Positions 16,659 to 24,254 of a DNA stretch of 64,000 nucleotides are shown here, piece after piece; position 1 is the first letter of the stretch; the number at the start of each line of letters is the position of its first letter. Origin of the DNA: Falsiroseomonas ponticola (GTDB lineage Bacteria > Pseudomonadota > Alphaproteobacteria > Acetobacterales > Acetobacteraceae). Location of the stretch: the NCBI RefSeq assembly GCF_016805305.1, contig NZ_JAERQN010000015.1:42545-106544 (forward strand). The letters are read 5' to 3'. Under the pieces are notes generated by a model, which had not been told where the DNA came from, searched no databases, and was given only the letters and a program-made list of their open reading frames with translations. The position numbers and the translations under genes were made by a program.

Positions 16659-16889
16659 ATGAAGCCCGACATCCATCCCGAGTACCACACCATCAACGTC
16701 ATCATGACGGATGGCACGACCTTCACCACCCGGTCCTGCTACGGGAAGGAAGGGGACACGATGCGCCTCGACATCGACCCGAAGTCCCACCCGGCCTGGA
16801 CCGGCCAGCAGCGCGTGATGGACACGGGCGGCCAGATCGCCAAGTTCAACAAGAAGTTCGCCGGCCTCGGCGTCCGCAAGGCGGGCTGA
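16659..16889 (+). CDS. rpmE: 50S ribosomal protein L31, cysteine-free form
   Basis: A 76-residue ribosomal protein. IHPEYHTINVIMTDGTTF, GKEGDTMRLDIDPKSHPAWTG and KFNKKFAGLG match alphaproteobacterial L31. The zinc-binding CXXC pairs of the C+ form are absent, leaving a single Cys, which is normal for this lineage. I start at ATG 16659 (MKPDIHPE) as in homologues; an ATG at 16644 would add five residues (MSGGP). A terminator hairpin lies about 45 bp downstream. Confidence 0.95.
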   Translation: MKPDIHPEYHTINVIMTDGTTFTTRSCYGKEGDTMRLDIDPKSHPAWTGQQRVMDTGGQIAKFNKKFAGLGVRKAG

Positions 16890-16934
16890 GGATCGCGCGG
16901 CGGGGCGACCCGCCGCGGTTTCCGGGCAGGATGG

Positions 16935-16967
16935 AGCGCGCCGCCGGGCCACCGGGGCGCGCTTTTT
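16935..16967 (+). terminator. Intrinsic terminator after rpmE
   Basis: AGCGCGCC (16935-16942) pairs with GGCGCGCT (16956-16963), and the stem runs into a T-tract at 16963-16967. This is the expected end of the rpmE transcript. Confidence 0.8.
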
Positions 16968-17115
16968 CGCGTCCGCCACCCCCCTTGAACCACCCTTGCC
17001 GCCTGCTTAACTCCTGCGCTGCCGGCGGTGCCCGATCGGGGCCGACGGCGCGGACCAGGGGTCCAGGTCGCCCGGCATCGGGGGCCGTCACACCCCCTCG
17101 GATCCGCCGTGCAAC

Positions 17116-17137
17116 GACCTTGCTCCCGCAGGAGGTC
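17116..17137 (+). promoter_or_regulatory. Candidate ROSE-like RNA thermometer over the hsp20 ribosome site
   Basis: In the leader just before the small heat-shock gene, GACCT-TGC (17116-17123) can pair with GCA-(GG)-AGGTC (17128-17137), leaving a two-G bulge. This places the AGGAGG ribosome site inside an imperfect hairpin. The TTGCT...AGGA arrangement is what ROSE thermometers of alphaproteobacterial hsp20 genes show. A GGACC-AGG-GGTCC hairpin lies further upstream. Function is inferred from position and pairing only. Confidence 0.5.
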
Positions 17138-17142
17138 CGACT

Positions 17143-17616
17143 ATGAACACGCTCGACTTCGCCCCCCTCTTCCGCTCCGCCATCGGCTTCGACCGCATGG
17201 CCCGCCTGGCGGAAACCGCCCGCGCCGCGGCCGAGGGGTCCAGCTACCCCCCCTACAACATCGAGAAGACGGGCGAGGACAGCTATGTGCTGACCATGGC
17301 CGTCGCCGGCTTCGGGCCGGAGGACATTGATGTGGTGGCGCATGAGAACACGCTGACCGTGTCCGGCAAGGCGCCCCAGGCGCAGGCCGACAATGGCCGC
17401 GTGCTGTACCGCGGCATCGCCGGCCGTGCCTTCGAACGCCGCTTCGTGCTGGCCGACCACATCGTGGTGGAGGGTGCGGACCTGCAGCATGGCCTGCTGC
17501 ATGTCGCGCTGCGCCGCCAGGTGCCGGAAGCGCTGAAGCCCCGGAAGATCGCCATCCAGTCCGGCGCGCCGAAGGCGATCCAGAACGAGGGTCCCGCGGT
17601 CCAGCAGGCCGCCTGA
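17143..17616 (+). CDS. Small heat-shock protein (Hsp20/IbpA type)
   Basis: Cytoplasmic ATP-independent holdase of 157 residues that binds unfolding proteins. The alpha-crystallin domain spans about residues 30-130. It has YPPYNIEKTGEDSYVLTMAVAGF, LTVSGKAP, YRGIAGRAFERRFVLADHI and VEGADLQHGLLHVALRRQVPE, all typical of class A alphaproteobacterial IbpA. ATG 17143 has GGAGG 7 bases upstream within a possible thermometer hairpin. The transcript is followed by a GC-rich hairpin shared with the convergent DUF1192 gene. Confidence 0.93.
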   Translation: MNTLDFAPLFRSAIGFDRMARLAETARAAAEGSSYPPYNIEKTGEDSYVLTMAVAGFGPEDIDVVAHENTLTVSGKAPQAQADNGRVLYRGIAGRAFERRFVLADHIVVEGADLQHGLLHVALRRQVPEALKPRKIAIQSGAPKAIQNEGPAVQQAA

Positions 17617-17626
17617 CCGACGCCTC

Positions 17627-17656
17627 CCCCACCCCTCGCGCCTGCGGGGGGTGGGG
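17627..17656. terminator. Hairpin between convergent hsp20 and DUF1192 genes
   Basis: CCCCACCCC (17627-17635) pairs with GGGGTGGGG (17648-17656) around a 10-base loop. It sits between the two convergent stop codons, so it could end transcripts from both sides. A T-run is lacking on the plus strand. Confidence 0.5.
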
Positions 17657-17671
17657 TTCCACCCGCCCCGC

Positions 17672-17866
17672 CTACCCCTGCGGCCCCAGCTTGAAGAAGG
17701 CCGCCGCCGCCGCCTTCGTCGCCTCCCGCTTGCCGATCTCGCGTTCCGCCCGCGCGATCTCCTCCCGCAGCCCGGCGATATAGGCGCGCAGCTCCTCCAC
17801 GCCCCAGCTGTCGATCACCGGCGGCCGGAACCGATTCTGGGGCCGCGGCCCCTCCTCCTCCATCAT
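17672..17866 (-). CDS. DUF1192 small protein
   Basis: A 64-residue acidic and coiled-coil protein. An EEEG-rich start is followed by SWGVEELRAYIAGLREEIARAEREI and KREATKAAAAAFFK, the DUF1192 pattern (leucine-rich coiled coil ending in an A-A-x-x-F-F motif). Its function is unknown. It is widespread in Alphaproteobacteria and commonly lies near the DUF1013/TrcR gene, as here, where the two are divergent. Two ATGs are adjacent at 17866 and 17863. The longer minus-strand frame reaching past 18500 is only a shadow of trcR. Confidence 0.82.
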   Translation of the reverse strand: MMEEEGPRPQNRFRPPVIDSWGVEELRAYIAGLREEIARAEREIGKREATKAAAAAFFKLGPQG

Positions 17867-17998
17867 TCCTGCTCCCCTTTCCCCTCGGGCTTTGACCCGG
17901 CCCGGCCCCCTCTCTATATCCGATGCCGACGAGGCGCGGGCGCCCCGGCGCGCGTTTCCGCGTGCCCAGGCGGCGGCCCGACCACCAAAGGGTAGAAC

Positions 17999-18571
17999 AT
18001 GAAGACGCCCCTGATGCCGAAGGCCACCGCGGTGTGGCTGATCGAGAAGACGTCGCTCTCCTTCGAGCAGATCGCCGATTTCGTCGGCATGCACCCGCTG
18101 GAAGTGCAGGCCATCGCCGATGGCGAGGTGGCGCAGGGCATCGTCGGCTACGACCCCGTGGCGAATGACCAGCTGACGCGGGAGGAGATCGCCCGTTGCG
18201 AGGCCTCCCCCGGCGCGCGGCTGCAGCTGACCGAGCGTTCGATGCCGCTGCCGAAGCAGCGCGGCAAGGGCGCCCGCTACATCCCCGTGGCGAAGCGGAC
18301 GGAGCGCCCGGACGCCATCGCCTGGCTGCTGCGCAACTACCCCCAGCTGTCGGACCCGCAGATCGTCAAGCTCCTCGCCACCACCAAGGAGACGATCGCG
18401 AAGGTGCGGGACAAGACGCATCCCAACACGCCGAACATCAAGCCGCGGGATCCCGTGACGCTCGGCCTCTGCACCCAGACCGCGCTGAACGAGGCGGTGG
18501 GCATCGCGATGGAACGCCATGGCGGCGGCCCCATCCCTCCGCCCCTGCCGCTGGACGACCAGGCGGCCTGA
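17999..18571 (+). CDS. trcR: DUF1013 protein, cell-cycle transcriptional regulator TrcR
   Basis: A 190-residue cytoplasmic protein highly conserved in Alphaproteobacteria. PKATAVWLIEKTSLSFEQIADFVGMHPLEVQAIADGEVAQGI and the later NYPQLSDPQIVKLLATTKETI look like two helix-turn-helix units, and DPVTLGLCTQTALNEAV is the family hallmark near the C-terminus. The Caulobacter homologue TrcR activates cell-cycle genes with RNA polymerase; the role here is inferred from that. The start is ATG 17999, as in homologues. A GC-rich hairpin follows. Confidence 0.9.
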   Translation: MKTPLMPKATAVWLIEKTSLSFEQIADFVGMHPLEVQAIADGEVAQGIVGYDPVANDQLTREEIARCEASPGARLQLTERSMPLPKQRGKGARYIPVAKRTERPDAIAWLLRNYPQLSDPQIVKLLATTKETIAKVRDKTHPNTPNIKPRDPVTLGLCTQTALNEAVGIAMERHGGGPIPPPLPLDDQAA

Positions 18572-18579
18572 CCGGATGC

Positions 18580-18603
18580 CCTCCCCCGCCTTGGCGGGGG
18601 AGG
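18580..18603. terminator. Hairpin between convergent trcR and DUF465 genes
   Basis: CCTCCCCCGCC (18580-18590) pairs with GGCGGGGGAGG (18593-18603), an 11-bp perfect stem with a tiny loop. It lies between convergent stops and could act in both directions. Confidence 0.6.
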
Positions 18604-18616
18604 ATGACGCGGCCCG

Positions 18617-18790
18617 TCAGTGCAGGCGCGTTCGCAGCTTCTCCATCTCCTCCTTCAGGCGGAGCTTCTCCCGCTTCAGCCGGACGAGCTCGAGGTCGTT
18701 CGGCTTCGGCCGACATCCCTCCTCGGCGATCCGTGCCTCCAGCGTCGCGTGCCGCTCCTCCAGGGATCGGATGCGTGCTGCCTCAGCCAT
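18617..18790 (-). CDS. DUF465 (YdcH-like) small protein
   Basis: A 57-residue, highly charged helical protein: RIRSLEERHATLEARIAEE followed by LELVRLKREKLRLKEEMEKLR. This is the DUF465 pattern, a short antiparallel coiled coil ending in a Lys/Arg-Leu-rich helix. The family function is unknown. The ATG at 18790 gives the usual family length; upstream sequence in frame is not family-like. A second DUF465 gene points the other way at 19072, so the two paralogues flank a 281-bp promoter region. Confidence 0.82.
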   Translation of the reverse strand: MAEAARIRSLEERHATLEARIAEEGCRPKPNDLELVRLKREKLRLKEEMEKLRTRLH

Positions 18791-18997
18791 GCGCAAGGTT
18801 CCTTGTCCGTTGCCACGCGGGGCAAAGGCAGGACGATCCGCGCCACGGACAGCGCCACGATCCCAAGGACCAAGACAGGGAAGGCGGCACCAAGGCACCG
18901 GGGGCGCGCATCCGTCCCTTCTGCGCCCGCGCCTCTCATGTTATGCCGCCCCCCGGCAGGGTCCAGCACTATGTTTGAGAACCGCCGGGTCATGTGA

Positions 18998-19025
18998 GAC
19001 GGTTGTTCATACTATCTCAACCGTC
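18998..19025. promoter_or_regulatory. Inverted repeat GACGGTTG...CAACCGTC between divergent DUF465 genes
   Basis: Perfect 8-bp arms (18998-19005 and 19018-19025) flank a 12-base AT-rich segment, TTCATACTATCT, that contains a TACTAT -10-like hexamer. The rest of the 281-bp gap (18791-19071) shows no coding character. A repressor site over a promoter is one reading, an RNA hairpin another. Confidence 0.4.
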
Positions 19026-19071
19026 GCCTCAGGGCCCTGGACTCCCTCTTCAACCGGCACCCAGGGGGCGC

Positions 19072-19272
19072 ATGCAGGCCGACCGCGACAGCCTTTTCCG
19101 ACGCCTCCATGAGCTGCGGAGCGAGCACCGGGACCTCGACACCGTCATCGCCCGGCTCAGCGAGGCCGGCACCGATGCCCTGCAGCTGCAGCGCCTCAAG
19201 AAGCGCAAGCTGAAGCTGAAGGACGAGATCGCCTGGCTCGAAGGCCGCCTCGTCCCCGACATCATCGCCTGA
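19072..19272 (+). CDS. DUF465 (YdcH-like) small protein, second copy
   Basis: A 66-residue helical protein: SLFRRLHELRSEHRDLDTVIARLSE, then LQLQRLKKRKLKLKDEIAWLE. The LKKRKLKLKDEI helix is the diagnostic DUF465 C-terminal part. ATG 19072 follows CCAGGGGGCGC. The gene lies 9 bp upstream of purE on the same strand and is probably co-transcribed with purEK. This linkage does not by itself show a role in purine synthesis. Confidence 0.85.
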   Translation: MQADRDSLFRRLHELRSEHRDLDTVIARLSEAGTDALQLQRLKKRKLKLKDEIAWLEGRLVPDIIA

Positions 19273-19281
19273 GGGCCTGCC

Positions 19282-19785
19282 ATGACCGAAGCGAGTGCCG
19301 CCGGGGCCCCGCCCCGCGTCGGCGTCATCATGGGCTCGACCTCCGACTGGGAGACGATGCGCCACGCGGCGGAGCTGCTGGCGGCGCTGGATGTGGCGCA
19401 TGAGACGCGCGTCGTCTCCGCCCATCGCACGCCGGACCGCATGGTGGCCTATGCGAAGGAAGCGGCCGGGCGGGGCATCCAGGTCATCATCGCCGGCGCC
19501 GGCGGCGCGGCGCATCTGCCCGGCATGGTCGCCGCCTTCACCACCCTGCCCGTGCTGGGCGTGCCGGTCGAAAGCCACGCGCTGAAGGGCATGGACAGCC
19601 TGATGTCCATCGTCCAGATGCCGGGCGGCATCCCGGTCGGTACGCTGGCCATCGGCAAGGCCGGCGCGCTGAATGCGGGGCTGCTGGCCGCCGCCATCCT
19701 GGCGCTGGGCGATCCCGCGCTGGGCGCCCGCCTGGCCGCCTGGCGCGCCGCCCGCACCGACGCCGTGCCGGACAGCCCGGCGTGA
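19282..19785 (+). CDS. purE: 5-(carboxyamino)imidazole ribonucleotide mutase
   Basis: A 167-residue class I PurE that moves the carboxyl group of N5-CAIR to give CAIR in purine biosynthesis. The phosphate and substrate motifs are intact: GVIMGSTSDWETM, VVSAHRTPDRM, IIAGAGGAAHLPGM and the MPGGIPVGTLAIG segment. The catalytic His of SAHR and the second His of AAHL are present. The stop overlaps the GTG start of purK, so the two are translationally coupled. The C-terminal 15 residues are unusually extended and variable. Confidence 0.96.
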   Translation: MTEASAAGAPPRVGVIMGSTSDWETMRHAAELLAALDVAHETRVVSAHRTPDRMVAYAKEAAGRGIQVIIAGAGGAAHLPGMVAAFTTLPVLGVPVESHALKGMDSLMSIVQMPGGIPVGTLAIGKAGALNAGLLAAAILALGDPALGARLAAWRAARTDAVPDSPA

Positions 19786-20918
19786 GCGTGTCCCCCCACC
19801 CCGGCCCCCTGCCCCCCGGCGCCACCATCGGCATCCTGGGCGGCGGGCAGCTCGGCCGCATGTCGGCCCTGGCCGCGGCGGCGCTCGGCTACCGCGTGCA
19901 TGTCTTCGCGCCGGAGGATGACAGCCCCGGCATGCAGGTGGCCGCCGCCCGCACCGTGGCGCCCTATGGCGATGCCGCGGCGCTGGCCGCCTTCGCCGCC
20001 GCGGTCGATGTCGTGACCTTCGAGTTCGAGAACGTCCCCGCCGCCACGCTCGACATCCTGGCCCCCCTCATCCCCTGCCGCCCCGGCGTCGCCGCGCTGC
20101 GCATCGGCCAGGACCGGGTGGCGGAGAAGCGCTTTTTCGAATCGGCCGGCATCCCGGTGGGGCCGTGGCGGGAGATCATCAGCCGCGACTCGCTGCATGC
20201 CGCGATCGCCGAACTCGGCCTGCCCGCGGTGCTGAAGACGACGCGCCTCGGCTATGATGGCCGCGGCCAGGCGGTGCTGCGCGACGCGGGCGATGCGGAC
20301 GCGGCCTTCGATCGCCTCGCGCCGCATCCCCTCATCCTCGAAGCCTTCATCCCCTTCGCGAAGGAGGTCTCGGCCATCGCCGCGCGCGGCGCGGATGGCC
20401 AGGTCGTGACCTTCGACGCGGTGGAGAACCGGCACGCCCACCACATCCTCGACCTTTCCTTCGCCCCGGCCCTGGTCCCGGCGCCGGTCGCCGCCGCCGC
20501 CCGCGCCCATGTCGCCGCGCTGGCCTCGGCGCTCGACCTGGTCGGCATCCTGGCGCTGGAGATGTTCCTGCTGCCGGATGGCACCCTGCTGGCCAATGAG
20601 ATGGCGCCGCGGCCGCATAATTCCGGCCACTGGACCATGGATGCCTGCGCCCATGGGCAGTTCGAGTTGCATATGCGCGCCGTCGCCGGCCTGCCCCTGC
20701 CCGATCCCGGCCGCCACCACGATGCCGTGATGAAGAACCTGGTCGGCCCCGATTCCTTCGCCGCCTGGCCGGCCCTGGCCGCCATGCCGGAGGTCGCGCT
20801 GCATCTCTACGGCAAGGCGGAGGCCCGGCCGGGCCGCAAGCTCGGCCATGCCAACCGCCTGTTGCCGCTCGGCACCCTCGCGGAGGCGCGGAATCCCGCC
20901 GACCTCTCGCCGCTGTGA
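19782..20918 (+). CDS. purK: N5-carboxyaminoimidazole ribonucleotide synthase
   Basis: An ATP-grasp enzyme of 378 residues that joins bicarbonate to AIR using ATP, making N5-CAIR for PurE. It shows the dinucleotide-like start IGILGGGQLGRMSALAAAALG, VVTFEFENVPA, ATP-grasp segments VLKTTRLGYDGRGQAV and the PRPHNSGHWTMDAC motif near residue 280. It starts with GTG at 19782, overlapping the purE stop as GTGA. The length agrees with family members of about 360-380. A hairpin region follows the stop. Confidence 0.96.
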   Translation: MSVSPHPGPLPPGATIGILGGGQLGRMSALAAAALGYRVHVFAPEDDSPGMQVAAARTVAPYGDAAALAAFAAAVDVVTFEFENVPAATLDILAPLIPCRPGVAALRIGQDRVAEKRFFESAGIPVGPWREIISRDSLHAAIAELGLPAVLKTTRLGYDGRGQAVLRDAGDADAAFDRLAPHPLILEAFIPFAKEVSAIAARGADGQVVTFDAVENRHAHHILDLSFAPALVPAPVAAAARAHVAALASALDLVGILALEMFLLPDGTLLANEMAPRPHNSGHWTMDACAHGQFELHMRAVAGLPLPDPGRHHDAVMKNLVGPDSFAAWPALAAMPEVALHLYGKAEARPGRKLGHANRLLPLGTLAEARNPADLSPL

Positions 20919-20932
20919 CCGTTTTGCCATAA

Positions 20933-20967
20933 GGGCCTGTGGCCCTCCGGCCACACCCCTCGGGCCC
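20933..20967 (+). terminator. Branched hairpin after purK
   Basis: Inner stem TGTGGCC (20938-20944) with GGCCACA (20949-20955), and outer GGGCC (20933-20937) with GGCCC (20963-20967). It starts 15 bases after the purK stop and probably ends the DUF465-purE-purK transcript. The following 150 bp to the next gene hold no recognisable coding sequence. Confidence 0.5.
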
Positions 20968-21123
20968 ACACCAAGGAATATGCTGCAACCGCGCTGACAT
21001 CGCGGATCAGGCGATGTTAGTCTGGTTCCCATGCAGCCGCCTTGGACGGGGGCATCGGCGTTCACACGTCGATGAGGTGGTCCGGTCGGGTGCGACGCAC
21101 CTGTGATCAAGGAGATTGATCGA

Positions 21124-22209
21124 ATGACCTTCCGGAAGGCCCTCCTGGCCGCCACCATGCTGGCGCTGCCGCTCGCGGCCCAGGCCCAGCCCGTCACGGG
21201 CTTCTACATCGGCGCCGGCGCGGGCGTGAACCTGCTGCAGGAATCCGACGTCAACCTGAAGGGCCCGGCGGTGGCCGGCCTGACCGGCCCGCAGCGCAAC
21301 GGCTCCGTCGAGTTCAACTACGGCTATGTCGGCGTCCTCAGCCTCGGCTACGGCTACGGCAACGGCCTGCGCGCGGAAATCGAGGGCAGCTACCGCGAGA
21401 ACGAGGTGGACGGCGCCAGCGGCTTCCGCGTGCTCGGCACCCCGCTGCGCACCGACGGCAAGGCCCGCTCCTACGGCGTGATGGCCAATGCCTTCTATGA
21501 TTTCGACCTCGGCGCGGGTTCCTTCATCCAGCCGTATATCGGCGCGGGCGTTGGCTTCCAGTGGCATGAGTATTCGGGCGTGCGCGCCCGCAACGCGGCC
21601 GGCACCGGCTTCACCATCGATGGCGACCAGGGCCGCTTCGCCTATCAGGCGATCGTCGGCGCCGCCTTCCCGATCAACGCCAACCTCTCCGTGACGGCGG
21701 AGTACCGCTTCATGGCGACGCAGCCGCCGGAGATCGATGTCCGTTCCTCCGCCGGCGTCCGTGGCACGGCGGATGTGGACAACTTCAACCACAGCCTGCT
21801 GATCGGCCTGCGCTACGCCTTCGGCGCCGCCCCGGCCCCGGCCCCGGTCGTCGCCCCGACGCCCGCCGCCGCCCCGGCCCCGGCCCGCACCTTCCTGGTG
21901 TTCTTCGACTTCGACCGCGCCGACCTGACGGACCGCGCCCGCCAGATCATCGCCGAGGCCGCCACCAACAGCCGCACCGGCACCACGCGCATCGAGGTCT
22001 CCGGCCACGCCGACCGTTCCGGCACGCCGCAGTACAACCAGCGCCTGTCCGAGCGCCGCGCCGCCGCCGTGGCCGCGGAGCTGGAGCGCCGTGGCGTGGC
22101 GCGCTCCGCCATGTCCATCCAGGCCTTCGGCGAGAGCCGCCCGCTCGTCCCGACGGCGGATGGCGTGCGCGAGCCGCAGAACCGCCGCGTCGAGATCGTC
22201 CTGCGCTGA
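21124..22209 (+). CDS. Outer-membrane barrel protein with OmpA peptidoglycan-binding domain
   Basis: A 361-residue envelope protein. After a signal peptide (cleavage near AQAQP), an eight-strand OmpA-like barrel spans about residues 22-235. It starts GFYIGAGAGVNLL, ends HSLLIGLRYAFG, and is followed by an Ala/Pro hinge. The C-terminal OmpA domain (about 258-361) has FFDFDRADLTDRARQII, VSGHADRSGTPQYNQRLSERRAAAV and the closing NRRVEIVLR, with the Asp and Arg that bind diaminopimelate. It anchors the outer membrane to the cell wall. ATG 21124 follows AAGGAGATTG; an in-frame GTG start at 21103 is less likely. Confidence 0.93.
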   Translation: MTFRKALLAATMLALPLAAQAQPVTGFYIGAGAGVNLLQESDVNLKGPAVAGLTGPQRNGSVEFNYGYVGVLSLGYGYGNGLRAEIEGSYRENEVDGASGFRVLGTPLRTDGKARSYGVMANAFYDFDLGAGSFIQPYIGAGVGFQWHEYSGVRARNAAGTGFTIDGDQGRFAYQAIVGAAFPINANLSVTAEYRFMATQPPEIDVRSSAGVRGTADVDNFNHSLLIGLRYAFGAAPAPAPVVAPTPAAAPAPARTFLVFFDFDRADLTDRARQIIAEAATNSRTGTTRIEVSGHADRSGTPQYNQRLSERRAAAVAAELERRGVARSAMSIQAFGESRPLVPTADGVREPQNRRVEIVLR

Positions 22210-22240
22210 TCCAGCGCGGGACCTTCACGGCCCGACACGG

Positions 22241-22273
22241 AAGGGGGGGTGCCGCAGGGCGCCCCCCTTTTTC
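22241..22273 (+). terminator. Intrinsic terminator after the OmpA-type gene
   Basis: A G-rich arm at 22243-22249 and the following GTGCC pair with GGGCGCCCCCC (22257-22267), and five Ts follow directly. This is a convincing rho-independent terminator. Confidence 0.85.
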
Positions 22274-22316
22274 GTGGCCGGCAACACGCCAAGAAAACAC
22301 CTGAGGAAACCGTCGC

Positions 22317-22928
22317 ATGATCCTGATCGGCCGCAATCTTTCCCCCTTCGTCCGCCGCGTCGGCGCCAGCCTGGCCGTGCTCGGCCTGCCCTATGAGCAG
22401 CGGCATTACGGCACGGTGGACCAGCGGGCGGAGATCCTCTCCCTCAACCCGCTCGGCCGCGTCCCCGCCCTGGTGATGGATGACGGGGAGGTGCTGGTGG
22501 ACAGCGTCGCCATCCTGGACGCGATCGATGACCTGGTCGGCCCCGGCCGCGCCCTGGTTCCCGCCACCGGCGCGCCCCGCCGCGCCGCGCTGCGCGCGCT
22601 GGCACTGGCCGTGGGCGCGACGGAGAAGCTGGTCGCCGCCTATCAGGAGACGAAGCGCCGCCCGCCGGAATTCGTCTGGCCGGAAGCGGCGGCGAAGCTG
22701 CTGGACCAGGCCGCGGGCGGCTTCACGGCGCTCGACATGCTGGCGAAGGGCCAGCCCTGGCTGTGCGGGGATGCGATGACGCAGGCGGACATCACCGTGA
22801 CCTGCGCGCTGGATTTCGCGGATTCCGTGCTGCCGGACTTCGCCGCGGGCCGATTCCCGGCGCTGGCGGCGCTGCGGGACCGGGCCGATGCCATCCCCGC
22901 CATCGGCGATACGCGCTGGAAAGGGTAA
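22317..22928 (+). CDS. Glutathione S-transferase family protein
   Basis: A 203-residue cytoplasmic protein. The thioredoxin-like N-domain (residues 1-75) has ILIGRNLSPFVRRVGASLAVLGLPYE with the catalytic Ser position, NPLGRVPALVMDDGEVLVDSVAIL with the cis-Pro before Ala, and the Asp-Ser that binds the glutathione gamma-glutamate. The helical C-domain has ADITVTCALDF. It conjugates glutathione to electrophiles or acts as a reductase; the substrate is not known. ATG 22317 follows GAGGAAACC. Length and domain order are normal. Confidence 0.9.
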   Translation: MILIGRNLSPFVRRVGASLAVLGLPYEQRHYGTVDQRAEILSLNPLGRVPALVMDDGEVLVDSVAILDAIDDLVGPGRALVPATGAPRRAALRALALAVGATEKLVAAYQETKRRPPEFVWPEAAAKLLDQAAGGFTALDMLAKGQPWLCGDAMTQADITVTCALDFADSVLPDFAAGRFPALAALRDRADAIPAIGDTRWKG

Positions 22929-22939
22929 GGCTTCCTGCC

Positions 22940-22991
22940 ATTGCCCATGCGGTGTGCAAGCTTCTTCGCCACCGCGCCCCGCATGGGCAAT
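22940..22991. repeat. Perfect 13-bp inverted repeat after the GST gene
   Basis: ATTGCCCATGCGG (22940-22952) recurs as its exact reverse complement at 22979-22991 with a 26-base loop. It starts 11 bases after the GST stop. It may end that transcript, but there is no T-run. The following 120 bp to the next gene are AT-richer than average and probably hold a promoter. Confidence 0.55.
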
Positions 22992-23111
22992 AACCGCGCA
23001 ACTGCCAAAAAACGCCGCAAAACTCACATTGCGACGCAGCATATTCGCTCCTACTTAACCCGCGGAGGGTACGTGCAAGACCGGCCACCAGCATGGTGAA
23101 GGAACCCGCAC

Positions 23112-23888
23112 GTGAGCACCTCCCCGCTCCGCACCGCCTTGAACCGGCCCCTGGGCAGAAGGCTCCTGATGGGCAGCGCACTCGCCGCGCCGCTCATCCT
23201 CCGCACCGGCAGCGCCCGGGCGCAGGAACCCGTCGATGTCGAGCTCGTCCTCGCCGTCGATGTCAGCCGATCGGTCGATGAGGTGGAACAGGAACTCCAG
23301 TTCAACGGCTACGCCGCCGCCTTCCGCGACCCCAAGCTGCTGGAAGGCATCGCCGGCGGGCCGCTCGGCCAGATCGCGGTGACGATGTTCACCTGGTCCG
23401 ACTGGCACATCCAGGAAATGATGGTGCCCTGGATGAAGATCGATGGCCCCGCCGCCGGCGAACGCTTCGCCGCCGCCGTGGATGCCGCCCCCCGCCGCAC
23501 CTGGCTCTACACCTCCATCTCCGGCGCCATGGACTACGCCGCCAACCTCTTCGGCCGCGGCTACGAAGGCACGCGCAAGGTCGTGGACATCTCCGGCGAC
23601 GGCGTGAACAACTCCGGCCGCCCGGTCGCCGACGCCCGCGCCGACGCGCTGGAAAAAGGCATCGTCCTCAACGGCCTGGCCGTGCTGGACCGCACCCCCA
23701 CCCCCTGGGCCGCGGGGCTGCCGCCGCTCGATGACTACTACCGCACGGAAGTCATCGGGGGGCCCGGCGCCTTCCTCATGGTCGCCGAGGGCTTCGAGGC
23801 ATTCGAGACGGCGGTGAAGCGGAAGATCATCCGGGAAATCGCCAGCGTGCCAGCGCCGGGGCCGCTGGTGGAACGCGCCTTCGCGTGA
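23112..23888 (+). CDS. DUF1194 von Willebrand-A-like secreted protein
   Basis: A 258-residue exported protein. A twin-arginine-like leader (GRRLLMGSALAAPLIL) is followed by VDVELVLAVDVSRSVDEVEQELQ, whose DVSRS is the first part of a MIDAS metal site. TSISGAMDYAANLF and KVVDISGDGVNNSGRPV supply the later T and D of the fold. DUF1194 proteins are periplasmic VWA-like proteins of unknown role. The start is GTG 23112; no better ATG is present upstream. It is followed by a repeat module and the convergent DUF3072 gene. Confidence 0.87.
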   Translation: MSTSPLRTALNRPLGRRLLMGSALAAPLILRTGSARAQEPVDVELVLAVDVSRSVDEVEQELQFNGYAAAFRDPKLLEGIAGGPLGQIAVTMFTWSDWHIQEMMVPWMKIDGPAAGERFAAAVDAAPRRTWLYTSISGAMDYAANLFGRGYEGTRKVVDISGDGVNNSGRPVADARADALEKGIVLNGLAVLDRTPTPWAAGLPPLDDYYRTEVIGGPGAFLMVAEGFEAFETAVKRKIIREIASVPAPGPLVERAFA

Positions 23889-23893
23889 GGGAC

Positions 23894-23952
23894 AGGGGGA
23901 GCGCTGCTCCCCCTGGAACCCCCTCGCCAGGGTCCGGCGGGACCCTGGACCG
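23894..23952. repeat. Two-hairpin module with CCAGGGTCC stem, copy 2
   Basis: AGGGGGAGC (23894-23902) pairs with GCTCCCCCT (23906-23914), then CCAGGGTCC (23927-23935) pairs with GGACCCTGG (23940-23948), ending in ACCGCG. It matches copy 3 at 26282-26341 closely and copy 1 at 4966-5027 in inverse orientation. It lies directly between two convergent genes. Confidence 0.75.
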
Positions 23953-23957
23953 CGAGG

Positions 23958-24197
23958 TTACCGGCCGCGGCCGGTCTTGGCCTGCAGCTCGTCGATGCGC
24001 TTGGAGGCATCGGCCTTGCTCAGGCCGGAATCGAATTCCTCGCCGGCCTCCTCGCTCAGCGTCTTCAGGTAGGAGGCCTGCGCGCCGGTCATCGCCTCGT
24101 CGCCCGTGGTCCAATCCGCGGGGTCCTTGATGGTGTTGGACCCGGGGTCGGGGTTGGTCTTGGGGTTGTCGTCCATCGGCTCGGGCTGCTTCGCCAT
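23958..24197 (-). CDS. DUF3072 small protein
   Basis: A 79-residue acidic, hydrophilic protein. DPADWTTGDEAMTGAQASYLKTLSEEAGEEF followed by LSKADASKRIDELQAKTGRG is the DUF3072 pattern, found in many soil alphaproteobacteria and of unknown function. ATG 24197 has GGAGG 7 bases upstream; the in-frame start at 24233 lacks this. Pro, Asp and Asn richness at the N-terminus suggests a disordered tail. Confidence 0.85.
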   Translation of the reverse strand: MAKQPEPMDDNPKTNPDPGSNTIKDPADWTTGDEAMTGAQASYLKTLSEEAGEEFDSGLSKADASKRIDELQAKTGRGR

Positions 24198-24254
24198 GGG
24201 TGGTCCTCCGTCCTGTGTTGCCAGAACGTTCACGCCACCCGGCGGTTCCCGGCC

